Of a stretch of DNA of 64,000 bases, positions 1-8,874 are shown one piece after another. Both the position numbers and the translations under genes were made by a program. The notes under the pieces are model-generated. The model was not told the DNA's origin, did not search any database, and saw only the letters and a list, made by a program, of their open reading frames with translations. The stretch is from Arenibacter palladensis (GTDB lineage Bacteria; Bacteroidota; Bacteroidia; Flavobacteriales; Flavobacteriaceae). Every line of letters starts with the position of its first letter. Within the stretch, counting starts at the first letter, position 1. The stretch spans positions 62,001 to 126,000 of the forward strand of contig NZ_FQUX01000008.1 of the NCBI RefSeq assembly GCF_900129275.1, given 5' to 3'.

Positions 1-1255
1 CATAATAGTGATAGTATAGAGATTTACGCCAGTTATCAGGTGTTTCTGCTTTTAACAAAGGAACTATGCTTTTGCCTTGCATATCTTCAGGAATAGGTGC
101 TCCGGCTAGATCAAGAAAGGTTTCGGCTAAATCTATGTTTTGAACTAGATCGGTATTCACGCTTCCAGGTTTTACAGTTTTCGGCCATTTTACGATAAGG
201 GGCGTTCGGAATGATTCTTCGTACATAAAGCGCTTATCGAACCAGCCATGTTCGCCCATATAAAAACCTTGATCTGAGGAGTAAATCACAATTGTATTTT
301 CATCGATTCCCTGCTCTTTAAGCGACTTCATTATTTCACCCACACTCTCATCGACCGACCAAATACAGCGTAAATAGTCTTTCATATAAGTCTGATATTT
401 CCACTTGGTCAGTTCTTCCCCTTTCATATTTTCCTTAGCGATTTTTTCATACCGTGATTTAAACCTCGGGTCATTGGCATACAAATCGCCAGAAGCTTTT
501 AAGTCCCTTTCCAAATTCATGCTCGTGGCTATATCCATTTCTTGTTTGTGCGCGGCCGTTGTTCGTGTGGCGTAGTCATCTAAAAAGTTTTCGGGCTCGG
601 GAATTTCAACATCCTCGTATTTGCCCATATGGCGCTCTGCCGGATCCCAGTTGCGATGCGGTGCTTTGTGGTGTACCATCATCATAAATGGCTTGTCTTG
701 TTCGCGTTCGTTTTCAAGCCAGTTTAAAGCGCGATCGGTGATGACATCTGTTACGTATTCGCCCTTGTAATTTGTATCGCCTTCTTCCGTGATAAAATCA
801 GGATTATAGTACTTCCCTTGGCCAGGTAATACCTCCCAATAATCGAACCCTTGCATTTTTCCCGGCAAATGAATCTTCCCGATCATGGCCGTTTGATAAC
901 CATTTTTCTGAAGTATCTTCTGAAATTGTTGTTGGTCGTGGTCGAAGACTGATTTTTTAGTATTGTCCACCTTCTTGTGCATGTGACTCATTTTGCCAGT
1001 TAAGAGTGTGGCCCTACTTGGTGCACAAATGGAGTTCTCTACATAGGCCTTGTCAAACCGCATACCCTCCGCGGCCAATCTGTCGATATTTGGGGTAGGG
1101 TCGAGACTTTCTAATCTGCCCCCGTAAGCCCCAATAGTTTGGTAGGAGTGGTCATCGGAGAAAATCCAAACAATGTTGGGTTTCTTTTGTTGGGCCAAGA
1201 CCAGTAACGGTAGCAAGTAGGCCAATAGGGCTATTATTTTTCTAAATGTCATCAT
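1..1255 (-). CDS. Exported S1-family sulfatase, 3' end beyond window
   Basis: A type I formylglycine sulfatase, predicted to remove sulfate esters from galactan oligosaccharides in the periplasm. The reading frame opens at a double ATG (1255/1252) with a hydrophobic signal peptide ending LLVLAQ, followed by the sulfatase N-terminal signature IVWIFSDDHSYQTIGAYGG, which carries the metal-binding Asp pair. The formylglycine site is C-A-P-S-R, the canonical CxPxR form. No stop is reached before base 1, so the C-terminus lies outside the window. The DDHSYQ signature recalls subfamily S1_11 (GlcNAc-6-sulfatase-like enzymes), but subfamily and regiospecificity are inference only. It is the last visible gene of the minus-strand locus, 30 bp downstream of another sulfatase. 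Confidence 0.92.
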   Translation of the reverse strand, partial: MMTFRKIIALLAYLLPLLVLAQQKKPNIVWIFSDDHSYQTIGAYGGRLESLDPTPNIDRLAAEGMRFDKAYVENSICAPSRATLLTGKMSHMHKKVDNTKKSVFDHDQQQFQKILQKNGYQTAMIGKIHLPGKMQGFDYWEVLPGQGKYYNPDFITEEGDTNYKGEYVTDVITDRALNWLENEREQDKPFMMMVHHKAPHRNWDPAERHMGKYEDVEIPEPENFLDDYATRTTAAHKQEMDIATSMNLERDLKASGDLYANDPRFKSRYEKIAKENMKGEELTKWKYQTYMKDYLRCIWSVDESVGEIMKSLKEQGIDENTIVIYSSDQGFYMGEHGWFDKRFMYEESFRTPLIVKWPKTVKPGSVNTDLVQNIDLAETFLDLAGAPIPEDMQGKSIVPLLKAETPDNWRKSLYYHYY

Positions 1256-1285
1256 TGTTATCTTTTTTGTAGTCCATAATTTCCA

Positions 1286-3067
1286 TTACCTTTCTCCCAA
1301 GAAAGTTACGTAAGAATAGTATACCCCATATTTTTCATTCCCTTCGATAAAATCGTTCACGAGAAAAGTTTTTCCTTTTTCCAGATATACTTCAAAATTC
1401 ACCTCTTCATCCGCGGCGTTGATTTCTCTTTCAAGAATTTGATTGGCTACTTGAATTCTAATTTTCTCCGGGGAAATCGATTTATAGGTAAACCAATTTT
1501 TGGGATTTTTTTTAGGAATACCTAGTATTGGTCCAGGATTTTCTTCTGGCCACCTTCTACAGGATATCTTATATCGACCTTCCCTTTCAATTTGAATGGG
1601 ATGGATGTTGTTCTGGTTTTTATTTCCTTCTGCTACTTGTTCACTTTTCCAAATTGGCAAATCATCACCGATGGCATGTTGAATGGTAAGTTTAATTTTC
1701 TCTTGATCGGGGTTGCCTACGATTGCCAATGGGAATTCGGTATACGTATGGTTCTTTTTTGTTTCCTTTAAGAATTCTGCATTTTTGGCTAATAAGGCCT
1801 TTACGATTTCCGGATGTCGGTCGGCTAGGTTGGTTAGCTGCATTTGGTCTTTTTCGATGTCGTACAATTCATTACCATTAACCAAACGCCATTTGTCTTT
1901 TATTAAACAGGTTTCCACGACGTCAAGAGGTGGTCTCCAATCTTGACGGCTATGAACAAATAAGGTCCTTTCTCCTAATTTGCCCCCCTTTTTTAAAAGC
2001 AAAGGCGAGAAATCAAGCCCGTCGAGTTTGGTGTTCATGGGAATAGAAATATCACATAATCCTGCAAGGGTAGGAATCAAATCTACATGCGCAGTAGTTT
2101 CTTGAATATCCCAACCACCGCTTACTTTTCCGTCTTTCCAACGGATAAAGAATGGCACCCGATGTCCCCCTTCCGTTTCATCGCCCTTACGTCCCCTAAA
2201 ACCCATATTATACCCTAGGTTCCTATGACTATCAAACCCGGCCGTGGCCCCGTTGTCGGTCATGAAAATCAAAATGGTATTATCTGCCAACCTTGCCTTC
2301 TTTAAGAATTTTTCAAGCTTCCCGAAATTTTCATCGATGTTGGCAATCATTCCAAAGAACTCGGCATTTGGTATTTCGGTTCCTACGAAAGGTTTATACG
2401 GGTCGGCGTATTTTTCATCCACATAATGTGGACTATGGGGTGCGTTGGTGGCTAAGTATACAAAGAAAGGTTCTTTGGTGCTTTCAATAAATTTCATGGC
2501 TTCATAAAACCAAATATCCGTACAGTAACCTTCAAACTGTTCGGGTTCATTGTTCACGAAATAAGTGTCGTCAAAATAGTTATTCCCCCAGTAATCGGAA
2601 AGTTCACCTACCCCTCCTGCTTTATGGTGAACAGCAACATCAAAACCTAGATCCGTAGGTCGGGCAGGATAATTATCCCCCAAATGCCATTTACCGAACA
2701 TGCCCGTTTTATAACCATTATCGCGAAATATTTCAGCCATAGTCGTTGCATTCCCAGAGAGGGCATCGCGACCTTTATAGGTCGCCCATGCCCCATTATT
2801 AATAGGATATTGACCGGTCATTATTGCGCCACGTGTAGGTGTGCAGACAGGGCTCACATGAAAATCCGTCATACGAACGGCTTCTGTATAGAATTTATCG
2901 ATGTTGGGCGTTTTTAACCATGGGTTGCCATGGCAGCCTAAATCGCCAATACCTTGATCATCGGTTAAAACAAGTATTACATTGGGTTTTGAATTTTGGG
3001 AAGCTCCAAGATAAAAAAACAGTAAAAAAACATAACTGAAGAATTTGTTACTTTTTTTCATGGCCAT
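1286..3067 (-). CDS. Exported S1-family sulfatase (CTPTR)
   Basis: A 593-residue sulfatase. The signal peptide (about residues 1-23) ends in YLGASQ, so the enzyme is probably periplasmic. The metal-binding motif LTDDQG is near residues 34-39 and the formylglycine site is C75-T-P-T-R79, which fits CxPxR. The alkaline-phosphatase-like core extends to about residue 430, with GKWHLGD and TDNGA as further active-site segments. About 150 residues follow that are longer than a minimal sulfatase and resemble an added beta domain. It lies between a GH117-like gene and another sulfatase, all on the same strand with short gaps, so cotranscription is likely. Sulfatase activity is near certain from the motifs; the sulfate position attacked cannot be read from the sequence. 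Confidence 0.94.
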   Translation of the reverse strand: MAMKKSNKFFSYVFLLFFYLGASQNSKPNVILVLTDDQGIGDLGCHGNPWLKTPNIDKFYTEAVRMTDFHVSPVCTPTRGAIMTGQYPINNGAWATYKGRDALSGNATTMAEIFRDNGYKTGMFGKWHLGDNYPARPTDLGFDVAVHHKAGGVGELSDYWGNNYFDDTYFVNNEPEQFEGYCTDIWFYEAMKFIESTKEPFFVYLATNAPHSPHYVDEKYADPYKPFVGTEIPNAEFFGMIANIDENFGKLEKFLKKARLADNTILIFMTDNGATAGFDSHRNLGYNMGFRGRKGDETEGGHRVPFFIRWKDGKVSGGWDIQETTAHVDLIPTLAGLCDISIPMNTKLDGLDFSPLLLKKGGKLGERTLFVHSRQDWRPPLDVVETCLIKDKWRLVNGNELYDIEKDQMQLTNLADRHPEIVKALLAKNAEFLKETKKNHTYTEFPLAIVGNPDQEKIKLTIQHAIGDDLPIWKSEQVAEGNKNQNNIHPIQIEREGRYKISCRRWPEENPGPILGIPKKNPKNWFTYKSISPEKIRIQVANQILEREINAADEEVNFEVYLEKGKTFLVNDFIEGNEKYGVYYSYVTFLGER

Positions 3068-3115
3068 ATCAGGAATCTTTAATACTACTTTTTAGATTTT
3101 AAAATAATTCTTCAA

Positions 3116-4414
3116 TCATCGTCCCTCAGGATTGTAATTCTCGTTAGGCGCCTGGGCAAAGTATACCTCCGGTTTGTGCCATACTCCGGTTTTTTTATAG
3201 GATGGTTCATCAAAATCGAGGCTCAGGTCACAGTCAAATCGGGCCATGATGGAATAACCCTTTTTTGCCGTTCCGGCATTGGTAAAATGGCAAAGCCCCC
3301 AGGTCACTCCCCGACCGTTACCCGAATCGGTAAAGGCATCGGCTACAAAAGGTGCCGCCGCGGTTGGAGTTAGCGAAACTACTGAAGCAATTTCAAAATT
3401 GACACCATCCTTGGCATATTGCATCGTCTCGCGTTCATTGCCATCTTTAATGGCAAGTGTTGCAACACCTTCCTTAAATGGGAAATAGGTTGTTTCATGA
3501 CCAGAGGCCAAAACGGGGTTGAGCGGGTGTTTTTCAAAAGGGCCAAGAGGGTCTTCGGCAATGGCCAGCCCATGGCCTACGGCGTATTTATCGCGTATGT
3601 CGGGCCATTTGTTATAGGCCGCTTTATAGTATAGGTAAATTTTTCCGTTATAGACGATTGGGTGAGGGTCATGGGTCGCATCTTGGTCCCATTCCCCTTT
3701 TTTCCCGAATGGGATTACGGCATCGCCACCATGCGTCCATGGACCGTTTGGTGAGTCTGCATATGAGACCGAGACAGGGCACCAATCACCGCGTAGCCCA
3801 CTAGGCTCTGTAAAGGCTTGATAGTACAGGTAGTATTTCCCCTTCCAAATCAATATATCGGGTGTGGCGACCGAACGCCATCCGGCTTTGGGTTTTTCTG
3901 GCCGTGCCACGGCTACACCTTCCTCTTTCCATGTAGTTCCGTCTTCACTGGTGGCATACCAAATATCACATAGGTCCCAATCGGTCGACGGTATTTCCTC
4001 TGTAGCTTCCTTTGCCCTGTCCCAACCAATTGGGGGAACTTTGGTATCCCTTTTGGTATAGTAAATATAGTATTTGCCATCAACCAAAATTGGCCTTGAG
4101 GGATCTCGACGAGAAATCGTACCGTCGCCGCCATGATAATCGAAACCTTTGAGACGCGTATACTTAAACTGCGAAAAAAGCTCGTTATCCTGTACGCGCG
4201 GGGCAGGATAACTGAACATACGCTCCGTAGCGGCGCTCATGGGGAAATCCGGTTTTTCGGTCGGCATTTTGTGCGGAAATATTTTGGCTTCGACAGTTTC
4301 TACATCTTGCTTCGGTTCCGTTTTCGAGTCCGTCTTTAATTCAGAACAGGCAATCAATGCGCCTATTATGATAAAACTGAATGATAATTGTTTAAGCGGC
4401 GATTTAAATTCCAT
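3116..4414 (-). CDS. Divergent GH117-like five-bladed propeller lipoprotein
   Basis: A 432-residue lipoprotein (lipobox IGALIAC, then charged residues) with a five-bladed beta-propeller. It aligns by eye with the two canonical GH117 enzymes at 40-43 kb: an N-terminal helix MSAATERMF corresponding to their SAASKRA helix, SRRDPSRP, THDPHP and SGHETTYFPF, which carry the Asp, Asp and His/Glu positions known to line the GH117 active site. GH117 members are exo-acting alpha-1,3-(3,6-anhydro)-L-galactosidases. This subgroup differs in much of the loop sequence, for example an insert containing EEIPSTDWDL, so the substrate may be a sulfated or non-anhydro alpha-linked galactose. It is a tandem paralogue of the next gene (roughly two-thirds identical over the first propeller blades by inspection). 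Confidence 0.8.
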   Translation of the reverse strand: MEFKSPLKQLSFSFIIIGALIACSELKTDSKTEPKQDVETVEAKIFPHKMPTEKPDFPMSAATERMFSYPAPRVQDNELFSQFKYTRLKGFDYHGGDGTISRRDPSRPILVDGKYYIYYTKRDTKVPPIGWDRAKEATEEIPSTDWDLCDIWYATSEDGTTWKEEGVAVARPEKPKAGWRSVATPDILIWKGKYYLYYQAFTEPSGLRGDWCPVSVSYADSPNGPWTHGGDAVIPFGKKGEWDQDATHDPHPIVYNGKIYLYYKAAYNKWPDIRDKYAVGHGLAIAEDPLGPFEKHPLNPVLASGHETTYFPFKEGVATLAIKDGNERETMQYAKDGVNFEIASVVSLTPTAAAPFVADAFTDSGNGRGVTWGLCHFTNAGTAKKGYSIMARFDCDLSLDFDEPSYKKTGVWHKPEVYFAQAPNENYNPEGR

Positions 4415-4445
4415 GGGTTATACTTTTAAAGATGAAAATTCCGGT

Positions 4446-5759
4446 TTATTTCTTTTGAAGAAGTTGCTTGTTGGCTTCTTCTATTCTATCCCTTTGGGCT
4501 TCACTCAAACCCCAACGATAATAGTCCTCCGGCGGCCAAAGGTTATTATGCTCTTTCATTTTGGGATCATGAACATCCAAGCTTAGGTCGCAGTCAAAAC
4601 GGGCCAGTTCAGAGTACATTTTGCCATTTGTTCCACGAACATTTCTAAAATGGGAGATGCCCCATGTTATTCCGCGACCATTTTCGTTGTCCTCAAAGGC
4701 GTCAGGTATGTAGGCATTTGGACCTATGGGCATCATTTCGGTAATGGCGACCACTTTAAAATTCACCCAGTCTTCGGCATACTGAATAGTGAAATGTTCC
4801 GGCCCGTCCCTGATCACCAATGAAGCTACACCTCCCTTAAAAGGAAAAAAGCAGATTTCGTGACCCGAGTTCTGAACGGGATTTAAAGCATGTCTTTTAA
4901 ATGGTCCCATCGGATTTTCTGCAATGGCCAGGCCAATACCGCTCCATACCGTACCGGGTCGGTTAAAGGCAGATTTATAGTACATATATATCTTGCCGTT
5001 ATGTACAAGTGGGGTAGGATCTTGAACTGCGAATTGATCCCATGCGCCTTTGTTTCCTGTGGGTAACACTTCTTTATTTACGACCGTCCACGGACCTTCA
5101 GGTGAATCTGAATACGCCATGCCAATAGGACAATAATCACCTTTTAATCCGCTTACCTCAACAAAGGCCTGATAATACAGATAGTACTTTCCTTTGAATT
5201 TCAATATATCAGGGGTCGCTACGGCCCGCCATCCCGGCTGCGGTTTCTCGGGCCTTTTCACGGCTACTCCTTTTTCTTCCCAAGTAAAACCGTCGGTACT
5301 AGTGGCGTACCAAATTTCTGCTAGATCCCAATCTGTAGATGGAATTTCTTCCGTAGCCTCAGCTGCACGGTTGGCACCTATTGGCGGTACTCCAGTATCG
5401 CGTTTGGTGTACCACACATAGTATTTTCCGTTTTCGAATATGATTTTCGAAGGGTCGCGGCGTGAAATGGTAGCATCTTTTGCCCCATAATCGAAACCCC
5501 GCAACTGGGTATACTTGAATTGGGAATAAAGCTCGTTTTCCGCATTCAACGGCGATGGGTGATTATCGAATACGCGACGCATGGCTTCGCTCATTTCCCT
5601 GTTTTTTGTGCTATCGGTTAGATTATATGGAAAATCTTCCTGTTGCCCCTTCACCTGATTTGCGCTTAAAAAACCTAGGGTTAAAACACACAGAAAAACT
5701 TTTAGTCGCTTTTGGATTTGTGGCGGTTTGAGCATTGAGGTCATCTTATCTATTTTCAT
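4446..5759 (-). CDS. Divergent GH117-like propeller, exported
   Basis: Second member of the tandem GH117-like pair, 437 residues from the chosen start. An ATG 36 bp upstream (5795) would overlap the GH2 gene. The ATG at 5759 instead forms a TAATG junction with the GH2 stop and directly precedes a signal peptide (VFLCVLTLGFLSANQVKGQ), so 5759 is preferred. Retained active-site positions are SRRDPSK, the QDP triplet where canonical members have HDP, and NSGHEICFFPF. The Gln for His change beside the catalytic-region Asp separates it from both its tandem partner and the canonical enzymes. It lacks a lipobox, so it is probably soluble in the periplasm, whereas its partner is lipid-anchored. Exo-alpha-galactosidase or anhydrogalactosidase-type activity is inferred. 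Confidence 0.8.
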   Translation of the reverse strand: MKIDKMTSMLKPPQIQKRLKVFLCVLTLGFLSANQVKGQQEDFPYNLTDSTKNREMSEAMRRVFDNHPSPLNAENELYSQFKYTQLRGFDYGAKDATISRRDPSKIIFENGKYYVWYTKRDTGVPPIGANRAAEATEEIPSTDWDLAEIWYATSTDGFTWEEKGVAVKRPEKPQPGWRAVATPDILKFKGKYYLYYQAFVEVSGLKGDYCPIGMAYSDSPEGPWTVVNKEVLPTGNKGAWDQFAVQDPTPLVHNGKIYMYYKSAFNRPGTVWSGIGLAIAENPMGPFKRHALNPVQNSGHEICFFPFKGGVASLVIRDGPEHFTIQYAEDWVNFKVVAITEMMPIGPNAYIPDAFEDNENGRGITWGISHFRNVRGTNGKMYSELARFDCDLSLDVHDPKMKEHNNLWPPEDYYRWGLSEAQRDRIEEANKQLLQKK

Positions 5760-7513
5760 TACTGATTCAACTTTGGTGTAGGCGTCATGTGCCATTCATC
5801 ATAAACTTTCTTAAGTTGGAAATAGGCTTCTTTTTTATTTCTTTTTTCATCTACAATACCCCATTCCCTGAAACCTGATGCAGGTGTACCTTTGTAGTTA
5901 CTTCTATAATCATTATAGCTCCAAAGCGATATCCCGGTTAACCATGGAAATTCTTTTAATTCTTTGAGATACCCTACTAATTCATCCGTCAGTTTACCTG
6001 CTGGAGCTGGTCCAATTTGCCCCGTTCCTATTTCCGATATGAAAATTGGCTTTCCTGGGAATTTTTCATGTGTTTTTTGTGCTAGTAATGGAGCGTTTCC
6101 ATAACTGTTCATCGATATAAAATCTACTTTCTCATAAGGTTCACTTCCTATTTCTCCTTTTCTATATGAGGTGATTGTTACATAGGTTTTTAGACGGGTA
6201 GTGTCTAGTTCGTTCACGTAATCCAACATAGAATTGACATAGCCATATTGATTGGCTGTAAGTGCCTTTTCTTCCCACGGGCCTTCCGGATCGCGTAGTT
6301 CGTTGCCCACACTCCAGCCTACGACACTAGGATGGTTAAAGTCGCGTTCTACCATTTCCTTGAGCCATTGCTTGGTTAGTGGATTATCTGGGAAGGATTG
6401 TGGGTCATCGTCTCCCCATACGGGTATTTCTTCTACGATTAAAAATCCGATGCTGTCACAAAGTTTCAGTAAGTTTTCTGAGAGCGGGGCATGCATAAGT
6501 CGAGCGAAATTACAGCCCAATGCCTTAATATCGAACATATCGGACCCAATCAAATGGTCGGGTTCCGTATTGCCATAATCAGGATGATCATGAACCCTAT
6601 TAACGCCGTTCATTCGCACAGGTTCATTGTTGAGATAAAATTGTTCACCACGTACTTCGAATTTTCGTATGCCGAATTTGTCCGTGGTCATATCGGCCAA
6701 TTTTTCGCCAACTATAAGCTGGCTAGTCAGCTGATATAGGTTCGGGTCGTTGAAATGCCATAATTTGAAATCTGAAAGTTTACGTTCAAATTTCAACGTA
6801 GATATGGCAGTAGCATTCTTATCTATTTTGATCTTTAAGGAATCTAGGTGAACGTTTTCAATTTGGGGAACTATATGGGCCGTTAAAGAGGTATTACCTT
6901 TGTTCTCGACCTTATACTTAATAATAAAATTGATGCTTCCTTTGTCGAAATCCGGCTCGGAAGTAATATGTTGGTACACTATGCGGATGTTCTCGTCCGC
7001 TAACAGGGCAACGTTTCGACTGATACCGCCCCAAGCCCACCAAGCTCCCCTTTTATAGGTGTTGTCGGCCATGACCACTACGGAATTGGGCCTACCTATT
7101 TGCGCATCTTCGGTAATGTCAAATTCAAAAGGCAGGTAACCTCCTACATGTTCCCCCAAAAGATTTCCGTTGAGCCAAACCTTCGAAGTTTCATAAACGG
7201 CATCAAATTTTATACGGATGTGTTTCCCGACCCAATTGTCCGGCACATTAAAGGTCTTCTGATAATATCCCTTTCCCACAAATTCGGAATACTTTTTTCG
7301 GGTGTCCCAATTTCCTGGTACCGTAATCGTATCCCACGCCGAATAACTGCCGGAAAGAATTTCATTTTCATCCACCTCATTGGAAGCCAAAAACTGCCAA
7401 GTGCCGTTTAAGGATACATTTTGGGCATACTCCCCGTAAGCGACCGTCCGATCACTTTTACATGAGACTAGCATCATCGCTAACAGTAAAGTCAAAAATG
7501 TTGTCTTGATCAT
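5759..7513 (-). CDS. GH2-family glycosidase, lipoprotein
   Basis: A 584-residue glycoside hydrolase family 2 protein, probably a beta-galactosidase or related exo-enzyme. The lipobox MLVSC is at residues 14-18. An N-terminal jelly-roll (about 30-175) has LNGTWQF and VWLNGNLLGEHVGGY, an immunoglobulin-like domain spans about 180-285, and the TIM barrel follows from about 290. The general acid/base is in GWSVGNE (Glu405) and the nucleophile in FISEIG (Glu494), both typical of GH2. It ends soon after the barrel, so it is the short beta-glucuronidase-like architecture rather than the long LacZ form. The stop overlaps the next start as TAATG, indicating translational coupling to the GH117-like gene. 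The substrate is unproven. Confidence 0.92.
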   Translation of the reverse strand: MIKTTFLTLLLAMMLVSCKSDRTVAYGEYAQNVSLNGTWQFLASNEVDENEILSGSYSAWDTITVPGNWDTRKKYSEFVGKGYYQKTFNVPDNWVGKHIRIKFDAVYETSKVWLNGNLLGEHVGGYLPFEFDITEDAQIGRPNSVVVMADNTYKRGAWWAWGGISRNVALLADENIRIVYQHITSEPDFDKGSINFIIKYKVENKGNTSLTAHIVPQIENVHLDSLKIKIDKNATAISTLKFERKLSDFKLWHFNDPNLYQLTSQLIVGEKLADMTTDKFGIRKFEVRGEQFYLNNEPVRMNGVNRVHDHPDYGNTEPDHLIGSDMFDIKALGCNFARLMHAPLSENLLKLCDSIGFLIVEEIPVWGDDDPQSFPDNPLTKQWLKEMVERDFNHPSVVGWSVGNELRDPEGPWEEKALTANQYGYVNSMLDYVNELDTTRLKTYVTITSYRKGEIGSEPYEKVDFISMNSYGNAPLLAQKTHEKFPGKPIFISEIGTGQIGPAPAGKLTDELVGYLKELKEFPWLTGISLWSYNDYRSNYKGTPASGFREWGIVDEKRNKKEAYFQLKKVYDEWHMTPTPKLNQ

Positions 7514-7519
7514 TGCTCT

Positions 7520-8638
7520 TTAATTATATTTGGTAATCTTTAAGGGTATCTGCAAATTGAACGAATCGCGAGCCCCATTGGCATCAAGGGTATCTGCTGC
7601 ACATAAGAGCGTAATAGGTTCTCCGTTCTCAATAAAGACTTGGGGTCGCTCCAAATGCACAAACTGTTGTTTGCGTCCATTTTCCCATTCAACGAAACGT
7701 TTGGAGATTTCAAAGTTCTTGGCTTTGTTCCAATGAATACCATCCTCAGAATCGTAGTGCACCAACGAAAATTCCCTGATATTACCTTCGTGCTTTATCC
7801 GCTTTACAATCGCCCTGAATTTACCGTCTTGATACCAGATGTATGGGTCTTCGGCAGGAAAGCGTTCGCCTTCAAATGTAAAAACAGGTTCAGGATATTT
7901 CTCAAAAGGACCGGTAGGAGAATCTGCAATGGCTACCATATGAACCACCGGGCCACCTCCAGGCAATGGGTCTTTTTTGCCTACCGCCTTATATACCATC
8001 AATATTTTTCCATCGGGCATTTGGCATACCGATGGGTTTGAGGTCATTAAGGCATCATAAGCATCTTCATTGGGAGAAATATCAAGGACAGGCTTGTCAA
8101 AACGTTTCCATGGGCCATTGGGAGAATCTGCTACGGCCACCCCGATACGTTGGTTGTTTCTGTGTACCCAATTGATTTTAGGTTTACCAGGAACACTTAC
8201 AACTTTTTTATCTCCTGTATTACCCATATAGTACAAATAGTATTTCCCGTTAAACTTATGCACAGTAGGATTATGGGTTGTAGAACCATCCCAATATTCA
8301 GCACCACGATCTGGTAAGGCATCGTCCTTGGGTTGGAAAGGACCAAATGGAGACTCTGAAACCGCGTGGGAGATTACGGAGTAATTTACCCACTCCCATC
8401 CGAGTTTTTTTGGCCAACGGGAATAAAACATATGGTATAGCCCGTCTTCGCCTTTGACCAATGACCCACCCCAAATACTAAGGGTATCATTTCTAAAAAC
8501 TGATTTCGGGGAAACTTTGCCAAAATCTATTTTATAATCGGGTGCCGTTACGGCCTTTGCTATTACTGCTTTTTCCTCTTTACAGGAAATTAATAATGCC
8601 GCAATTATTAGAATCGGAATGATTTTTTTTAATCTCAT
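7520..8638 (-). CDS. GH43/GH32-like five-bladed propeller lipoprotein
   Basis: A 372-residue lipoprotein (AALLISC) made of beta-propeller repeats with the pattern aDSPnGPW and kYYLYY that marks GH43/GH32/GH117-type folds. Notable segments are THNPTVHKFNGKYYLYY, TSNPSV and AEDPYIWYQDGKFRAIVK. It lacks the RRDPS and NSGHE motifs of the GH117 genes in this window, so it is a separate family. Proteins of this kind occur in marine sulfated-galactan loci, but I cannot give a CAZy number from sequence alone. It lies 6 bp upstream of the GH2 gene and is surely cotranscribed with it. It probably acts on, or binds, oligosaccharides at the outer membrane or in the periplasm. Confidence 0.75.
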   Translation of the reverse strand: MRLKKIIPILIIAALLISCKEEKAVIAKAVTAPDYKIDFGKVSPKSVFRNDTLSIWGGSLVKGEDGLYHMFYSRWPKKLGWEWVNYSVISHAVSESPFGPFQPKDDALPDRGAEYWDGSTTHNPTVHKFNGKYYLYYMGNTGDKKVVSVPGKPKINWVHRNNQRIGVAVADSPNGPWKRFDKPVLDISPNEDAYDALMTSNPSVCQMPDGKILMVYKAVGKKDPLPGGGPVVHMVAIADSPTGPFEKYPEPVFTFEGERFPAEDPYIWYQDGKFRAIVKRIKHEGNIREFSLVHYDSEDGIHWNKAKNFEISKRFVEWENGRKQQFVHLERPQVFIENGEPITLLCAADTLDANGARDSFNLQIPLKITKYN

Positions 8639-8646
8639 CTTGTAGT

Positions 8647-8847
8647 TTAATGGTTTGTATCAGAATTATCTACGACATTATTTACGAGTTCTTCGCGAAT
8701 GTTTATATAAATTGATGTTTCGTTATAAATGGTATGAAATTTCCAATCCCCGCTTAGCATAAATTGATCTTCCCCATGGGTGTCGATCTCCATTTCTTGG
8801 GTGGAGCAGCATCCTATCACTATTAGTAAAGCTCTGGATATGAAAAG
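8647..8847 (-). pseudogene. Remnant of a lipoprotein N-terminus
   Basis: The 236-bp gap between two operon genes is open on the minus strand for 66 codons. The translation starts with a hydrophobic stretch and an apparent lipobox (LLIVIGCCSTQ), then a soluble segment with GDWKFHTIY and IREELVNN, ending VVDNSDTNH before a TAA. No in-frame ATG precedes the hydrophobic part: the upstream ATG is cut off by an in-frame TGA after three codons. The segment looks like the beginning of a longer surface lipoprotein, perhaps entering a golvesin-like beta domain (VDN-D motif), whose remainder is gone. A real small lipoprotein using a rare start codon is possible. Confidence 0.4.
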
Positions 8848-8874
8848 TCATAAATGCATTGGAATAATATCTTT

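Noticed and set aside
4239-4586. 115-codon plus-strand frame across two GH117-like genes
   Set aside because: It spans the ends of two convincing minus-strand genes and has no motif.
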